Shown here: piece by piece, positions 59,000 to 64,000 of the stretch
How positions within the stretch are numbered: position 1 is the first letter of the stretch
Layout: every line of letters starts with the position of its first letter
From: Sparassis latifolia
Lineage: Eukaryota; Basidiomycota; Agaricomycetes; Polyporales; Sparassidaceae
Direction of reading: 5' to 3'
Assembly (NCBI GenBank): GCA_018466975.1
Contig: CM031555.1
Coordinates: 1,240,001 to 1,304,000 of the forward strand
Length of the DNA stretch: 64,000 nt
Program-made: the position numbers and the translations under genes
Notes under the pieces: model-generated
Database searches by the model: none
Told to the model about the DNA's origin: nothing
The model's input: the letters and a program-made list of their open reading frames with translations, nothing else

Positions 59000-59097
59000 G
59001 GGTGAAGAGCACACGCAAGCAATTGCAGTTGTTGAGGTGTACTTGGTCTTGAAGGTACCCGGATTTGGCAATCGCACTGTTCTTCCTAACCGCCGCC
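59000..59097. promoter_or_regulatory. 98 bp bidirectional promoter, adaptin and BUB2
   Basis: The two ATGs face away from each other with 98 bp between. The 5' leaders must be very short or overlap. Confidence 0.5.
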
Positions 59098-60370
59098 ATG
59101 TCCTCATCCTCATCGCCTGCTACGGGGACGGCCCATTCATTCAACAAGATTCTCAATCAGCACAAGTTATCCGCAAAGGCGCGCAGCACCGCTGAGATTG
59201 AGGAGTCAACCAAGAAGCTGAGGCGGTTAATCCTGGTTGACGGTATTCCATCGACTGTGGTGTGTCCAAGGACTGCCTTACAGTGGCTCGGTCCACACAA
59301 TTGATGCGTACGTTCTTGAGGATCCTACACTACGTCCACGAATCTGGAAGATTCTCTTGCGCGTACAGGACGTATCGTCGGACACGTTTCTCGCGTACGT
59401 TGCGCGAGGTCCCTGCGAAGTCCGAGAGAAGATCAGGAATGACACCTTCAGGTGAGTGTTTCTTTCCCCCACTTACACCGGTATTGGTCTCTCAGTCTTT
59501 TATTAGAACGTTAGCTACGGATCGCGGTTTTAAGGAGCGCGTGCGCGAGGACATGCTTGTACGACTACTTGACGCGTTTGTTTGGCGAAATCATGGTGCG
59601 GCATAGTTCAGAGGCTCATACATTTATCGACTGATCGATATCTTGTATAGACAGGCAGGAAACGCATCATTTGGGTTTCACATACGTGCAAGGAATGAAT
59701 GTTCTTGCAGCACCATTCTTGTACACCATGCCGTCGGAGTTGGAAGCCTTCTTCTGTTTTGCCAAGTTCATTGAAGAATCGTGCCCACTATACGTCCAAC
59801 CTACTCTGGAGGGTGTGCACCGGGGACTTAAGGTGCTTATTCGCTTAGTCTACGTGGTTTGGAAGCGTATGTTCATTGTGTTGGCGAGCAGCTACTGGAC
59901 CGTTGTTTGAAGATCGTTGATCCCGACCTTTATGCACATTTGCGTTCAAAGAACCTGTCGGCAGAGATCTACGCCTTCCCTTGTGCGTGTCCTTTATTGA
60001 CATCGCATGTCATTCTGACGCATATGCACAAAGCGATCTTGACTCTGTGCGCGTGTACGCCTCCGCTGGACCAAGTGTTGCAGTTGTGGGATTTCCTACT
60101 GGCATTCGGGGTGCACCTTAACGTCCTATGCGTAATCGCGCAACTGCTATTGATGCGAGACGAAGTTATGAGTTCGTCCAGGTGCGTCAGTTGTGATACC
60201 TTCTGTTCCCTGTATTCACAGGTGACTTTCCTAGCCCTATGCGCCTGCTGCGCACATTCCCCCCACTTGAAGCACTTCCCGTGATCGGGATCGCAGTCAC
60301 CCTTGTACGAGACCTGCCCACAGACCTCTATGACGAACTTGTGCGGCATCCCTACGCTGTGCAGGATTAA
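59098..60370 (+). CDS. BUB2: Bub2-like TBC-domain GTPase-activating protein
   Basis: Bub2 with Bfa1 is the GAP for Tem1/Spg1 at spindle poles and controls mitotic exit or septation. Start 59098: MSSSSSPATGTAHSFNKILN. Then TAEIEESTKKLRRLILVDGI, PSTV, an intron ending TTCTTGAG before DPTLRPRIWKILLRVQDVSS, and DTFLAYVARGPCEVREKIRN. The TBC core follows: LATDRGFKERVREDMLVRLL, FVWRNH, GFTYVQGMNVLAAPFLYTMP, SELEAFFCFAKFIEESCPLY and GVHRGLK joined to LLDRCLKIVDPDLYAHLRSK. Then AEIYAFPSVLTLCACTPPLD, QVLQLWDFLLAFGVHLNVLC and VIAQLLLMRDEVMSS. It ends SPMRLLRTFPPLEALPVIGI...HPYAVQD*. The arginine-finger region reads DPTLRPRIWKILL (Arg retained) and the glutamine finger is in GFTYVQGMN. Exons in the middle include read-through introns, so exact boundaries at 59960-60050 are approximate. 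Confidence 0.9.
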
Positions 60371-60822
60371 CGACGACTTGCGTGCTCTCATTCTACGGCT
60401 GTGCTGACACTGGCTCGCTGTGTTACTAGCTGCTCGAACATATTGGCTGCCCTCTATCATGTGGACGGAGCTATCAAGTTGTAAAGTTTTCCGACCTGAA
60501 TGGCAAAATACGTGAATTGTGGCCGAAAGTACTGAACTGTGACCTGAACAGAGCTTATCTCAAAGTGGCGGAGTCAAAGTTTCTCCGTGATATCCTTCGC
60601 ACGTTGTACGACCATTTCTCAGAATGTGTACAGGCATTTAATGGATGAAAACAGCCAAACCCCATGCGGGTTCTTGCACAAAATAATATACCACAAAGCT
60701 GGAGCAGTGAAAAACCATCTTAATGATGACAAAAACTTGCCTTACCAGGAGCGTGGAACACGCCACCGCCGGCTTGAGTTCACCGGTGCCAAAACATGAC
60801 CGTACTCTATGTGCAGATTTTT
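60371..60822. other. Intergenic with a tRNA-like fragment
   Basis: Around 60738-60766 the minus strand repeats the T-arm/acceptor portion of the adjacent tRNA-Phe (GCGTGTTCCACGCTCCTGG). It looks like a 3' tRNA fragment or a partial duplication. Nothing else recognised. Confidence 0.45.
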
Positions 60823-60918
60823 TGCCAGGAGCGTGGATTGAACACGCGACCTCCAGAAGTCCCAAAGTCCACGGTAGAAACCTTCAGTCTGTTGCTCTCC
60901 CAGCTGAGCTATCCCGGC
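60823..60918 (-). tRNA. tRNA-Phe(GAA) with a 23 bp intron
   Basis: The 5' half starts GCCGGGATAGCTCAGCTGGG and reaches CAGACTGAAG (anticodon GAA). After a 23 bp intron (60859-60881) the 3' half is TTCTGGAGGTC, GCGTGTTCAATCCACGC and TCCTGGCA. The acceptor stem GCCGGGA/TCCTGGC pairs with one G-T wobble, and the T stem GCGTG/CACGC is perfect. The anticodon stem has one A-G mismatch at its outer end. The intron sits one base 3' to the anticodon, the canonical position. A- and B-box sequences (TAGCTCAGCTGGG; GTTCAATCC) are intact. A T run (TTTT) lies about 25 bp downstream on the transcribed strand. Confidence 0.95.
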
Positions 60919-61330
60919 ACATCTGCCTAAGCGATTGATCACATCAAATCATCACCGTATATTTGGGGGAAGTCAGGTGCCTTAATGAACCTGCATGTCA
61001 CGTGGTGAAACAGGCTTCGAGAAGACGGATGCGTGTGGAAGAAGTGCATGTAACCTTCCGAACACCACCATCAGTCTCGATTACGCCCCCTCTCGAGCGG
61101 TGAGCTGTTGACGAACTTACGCGCTCGTGCGGTCGCACGAAACTGGACATTGCAGGGCCAGTAACAGCATCCTATGAGTGGAAACAGGTCCGTGCGCGCC
61201 TCTGGCGTCTTCCACTCCGAATAACTTACACCCCATACAGTCTGTCGAGCTATCTGTCGGACTCGGTCGCGCTCAATGATAGTCTTCGAAGTATGTCCGA
61301 TGGTTCCACCCCTTGTGGAGATCCTGACAG
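60919..61330. other. tRNA upstream region and leader of the carrier gene
   Basis: Holds the probable first exon(s) of the mitochondrial carrier gene (see that entry); frames MSDGSTP (61291) and PPLVEILTG (61306-61332) both lie here but do not connect. Confidence 0.4.
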
Positions 61331-62735
61331 GCTTCTGCAGGTAACAAGGCGGTCGTGTGTGCCATCTCTGCAAGCTACATCTCGACGTTCGTGGGGTATC
61401 CTGTGGGTTTCCTTTTTTCCAGCATGGATGCGTAAAGTGTGTTCTTAAAGAACTCTCAACAGCTAGATTCTATCAAGTCCAGGCTTCAGACCATACGGAC
61501 TCACATATCGATCCCTACGCTTGCACTTCAAGTGTACCGTGAAGAAGGCGTCATCGGATTCTATCGCGGGCTATGGATACCTCTGATCACCATTTCCTTC
61601 GTTCGTACGTGTCGTCTTCACATATACCCACAGTACCGCCTCTCTGACCGCATGTATTCTAGGTGCTGCGTCTTTCACGATATACACTTCTACCAAAGAG
61701 TATTTCCGTGAGCATCATTTACTGAACAGCAACAACATCTTCAATGTGGCGTCTGCGGGCGGCGTAGGGTCAGTCTTCCCGTGGCTACTCGGTGAAGTTG
61801 ACTCACTTTGGTGCGTAGGGGTGCATTGTCTGGCTCCCTGATATCATTCGGTAGTGCGCGTGAGTTGTACGATTGACTGCTAGATTGAATGGCATCTTAT
61901 TTTTTGCCTTCCTGGTAGCATTTGAGCTTGTGAAGGTCCATCGGTCTACTTCGGCTGCACCCGAATCAAGGGACTGACGCCGCGCATTTCAGGTTCGGCG
62001 TCAGCTGGAATACTCTATCGCTGCCAGCAAGGGAACCCGGATTCTGAAGGCTCCAAGTACCGTAGATGCCGTCCGCGATATTTTAAGGAACAACGGCGTG
62101 AGGGGCTTGTACCTAGGATTCCGCCTTCATTTCAGTGAGTCCTATCGAGCTCCTCGTTAGCAGGCCATTTGATAACATTTGCAGTACGCGACACAACCGG
62201 TACGGCGCTGTATTTCTTCGAGTACGATGGCTTTCGCCACTTGATGGGCCGCGACGCTCTCTCGGGCGAACAAGGACCAACACCAGCTTGGATGCCGATA
62301 CCCTCTTCGTTAGTTCCCTTCATGTGTGGCTCCCTCGCTGGTGTGACGTCGTGGGCTATGATCTACCCTCTTGATGTGTACGCACCCCACATAGCTTGCC
62401 TGGCTTGCACTAACACTTCTCTAGTGTCAAGACAAAGGTTCAGCAACGCGCGTTGGCCGGTGAGCGTAAGAGGGGCGCATTCGAGACATTGTATCGTCTA
62501 ATTCGGGGTAGGTTGTCCTCCGCTGTTGCGTTGCTGTCTCTCTGACTCCCGCCTGGCGACAGGCCCGGACCCGACCGCCCCGAGACCTTTCCTCTTGGGA
62601 GTAGCGCGACTATACCGTGGACTAGGGGTCAGTGCGTTGCGCAGTGTTACCACTCATGGCTTGCTCTGGACGATCTTTGATCTCACGGCTGGGTATATTG
62701 ACCGGCTCCCTGCGACATCAGAAAGTACAGTATAG
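61331..62735 (+). CDS. Mitochondrial carrier family protein, N-terminus unresolved
   Basis: An inner-membrane solute carrier with three ~100-residue repeats. From 61331 the frame reads ASAGNKAVVCAISASYISTF and VGYP, spliced to LDSIKSRLQTIRTHISIPTL (first Px[DE]xx[KR] signature). EEGVIGFYRGLWIPLITISF and AASFTIYTSTKEYFREHHLL follow, then repeat 2 (APFELVKVRRQLEYSIAASK, VRDILRNNGVRGLYLGFRLH) and DTTGTALYFFEYDGFRHLMG. Repeat 3 has MCGSLAGVTSWAMIYPLDVV, KTKVQQRALAGERKRGAFET and VARLYRGLGVSALRSVTTHG, ending PATSESTV*. Signature motifs PLDSIKSR, PFELVKVR and PLDVVKTK are all present. Upstream, residues like MSDGSTP and PLVEILTG, which should precede ASAGNKA, lie in two other frames. The true start, a small intron, or single-base errors remain undecided. 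Substrate cannot be assigned. Confidence 0.82.
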
Positions 62736-63244
62736 ATACAATGCTAGTCAAACATAGAGGAGACACCAAGCATAATGATGATTCATGAACTTGTACTTAT
62801 TAGCATCTGGCGCATGACCCAATATACCGCCAACAAAATTTGGCATCTCTCCGTCCCGTGTTTTTATACCCCAGACTCCGTTAGGCTCGTGGCTTCTAGT
62901 AGGGGCACTCAAAGAGGGTAGACGCTACTGGTGACTTCTGTTACCGCTTTTATTCCGACATACGTCCTCGGATAAATCTCAGGCGTTCGAGCCTGCTGTC
63001 AGATTTCGCGATGCCTCTTGCGCTAGAAACGCGCACCATGCATATGCATGACATTCGTCAATCCGTTAACCCTTGACGCTCATCAGGATCATCTCCAGCG
63101 CGCCACGCTAAAGACAAACAGCTGCTCCTTGTCCAGATGTCCTGTTCACAATCTGTTACTGGCGTTGCAAGTCAAGGGGTAACCCTTACCTTCGTGTCCT
63201 ACAGTGTACAACCGCACTCGAGGGGTCATCGGTAAATATTCCGG
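62736..63244. other. Convergent 3' region, nothing recognised
   Basis: A 509 bp gap between the carrier gene and the last minus-strand gene. Confidence 0.4.
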
Positions 63245-64000
63245 TCAAAATCCGCCTATCCGCTTCTTGGCGAGTTTTTTCTTCGCTGGAAACGGTCGTC
63301 CACCGTGAGGACCGGGAAGCACCTGAGTGCTCGTCATGAAGTTCTGAGACGAGGGAGGTGCATTCCAGCCACCCTCCTCGGGTTGACTGCCACCGAGTAT
63401 GACTTCTTGTGAGCGGGCACCAGTGAGTGGTTTCCGCGTAACAAGGGATTGGTGACTTGTGGCGATGGCGAAAGGTGCCATTGCAGAGGATGCAAGGACT
63501 GGAGGCGGCCGCTGGGACTGTATACCCAAATCTTCCATGAGAGGTTGAGCGACCTCCGGCTTATATCTCGTTCGGCGCTGCTGCACCTTGGGAACACCAT
63601 TGGAGATCTCGTAGAGATCATGGTTGCTGAATGTGTCAGGATCTGCGCCGATATCCCAATCCTTCAGCAGCAGCCGCACACCGAGTGACAACGGAAGATC
63701 CCGAGACGATTCTGCCGGAGTCCGTTCTGTCTTCCCCCTGGTATAATATTCGACAGATCGCTTGTCGACAGGGCGCAGGAATCCAAATGTTACTGGAGGT
63801 GGCTCTGCATCTTGAAGTGACATGGCCTCCGTAGCACGGGACATCGTTTCCAGAACGTTGTCCAAGTTGGGATCTATTCCATCCTTCGGCTCACCCGCTC
63901 GCATAAAGGGATGGGGGGCGAATACGTTTGACGACAGGGACAAGTCAAGCAAGAGCTGCTCCCGAGATTCAGACTCTCTTCGATAGGATACGGCAGGCCG
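63245..64000 (-). CDS. C-terminal part of a possible RRN6-like protein, N-terminus outside window
   Basis: A single open exon runs in from the right edge: SYRRESESREQLLLDLSLSS and NVFAPHPFMRAGEPKDGIDP. Then VTFGFLRPVDKRSVEYYTRG, GVRLLLKDWDIGADPDTFSN and RTRYKPEVAQPLMEDLGIQS. A Ser/Pro-rich linker leads to the end: QVLPGPHGGRP, KKKLAKKRIGGF*. The close of the protein, a G-G-R-P motif followed by a Lys-rich tail ending GF, reminds me of fungal RRN6 (RNA polymerase I core factor). The VRLLLKDWDIG segment would also fit. This is recollection of a pattern, not a proof; most of the protein is out of view. Confidence 0.45.
   Translation of the reverse strand, partial: RPAVSYRRESESREQLLLDLSLSSNVFAPHPFMRAGEPKDGIDPNLDNVLETMSRATEAMSLQDAEPPPVTFGFLRPVDKRSVEYYTRGKTERTPAESSRDLPLSLGVRLLLKDWDIGADPDTFSNHDLYEISNGVPKVQQRRTRYKPEVAQPLMEDLGIQSQRPPPVLASSAMAPFAIATSHQSLVTRKPLTGARSQEVILGGSQPEEGGWNAPPSSQNFMTSTQVLPGPHGGRPFPAKKKLAKKRIGGF

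Overview
The window is nuclear DNA of a filamentous basidiomycete, most likely an Agaricomycete. The genes are dense, lie on both strands, and are cut by many 45-70 bp introns (GT-AG, with one GC-AG). They read as Agaricomycete-type housekeeping proteins. Two multi-exon gene remnants belong to families I know mainly as expanded in Agaricomycetes: a RecQ-like helicase and a DUF6589-type protein. I cannot place the genus from sequence alone.

Layout. 1-3.3 kb: a minus-strand RGG/WG-repeat protein running off the left edge, and a single-pass membrane coiled-coil protein. 3.9-16.5 kb: NUR1-like inner nuclear membrane protein, a four-finger C2H2 factor, FBP1, mitochondrial Phe-tRNA synthetase, MGE1 (divergent to the next gene) and the trifunctional C1-tetrahydrofolate synthase. 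16.7-25.4 kb: a secreted PNGase A-like protein, a Pmp3-like membrane protein, an acidic/basic nuclear-type protein, a GCIP-domain protein and the splicing factor SLT11/RBM22. 25.7-31.6 kb: UBA3 and RCL1 (divergent), then NPR2. 32.8-34.0 kb: a secreted protein built of tandem ~45-residue repeats. 34.3-42.3 kb: OGG1, NMT1, and UFD1/CCT4 back to back on a 149 bp shared promoter.

42.3-52.3 kb is accessory DNA. It holds a small degenerate peptide-repeat locus, a 683 bp foldback element with two smaller TA-flanked elements nested in it, and a 7175 bp insertion (45164-52338). The insertion is bounded by 20 bp imperfect terminal inverted repeats and a 9 bp direct duplication (AACCTAACC). It carries a helicase gene and a DUF6589-type gene facing each other. 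Both are broken by in-frame stops. This is the most unusual object in the window: it looks like a two-gene DNA transposon family pairing a RecQ-like helicase with a DUF6589 protein.

53.4-64 kb: an unknown membrane protein and a UstYa-type (DUF3328) protein, divergent on a 305 bp promoter, which hints at secreted-peptide or secondary metabolism. Then come an AP-4 epsilon-type adaptin and BUB2 (divergent), an intron-containing tRNA-Phe(GAA), a mitochondrial carrier with an unresolved N-terminus, and the C-terminus of a possible RRN6-like protein at the right edge.

Gene models were built by eye from frame continuity, splice signals and remembered family sequence. Exon edges are good where stated and uncertain at several starts.
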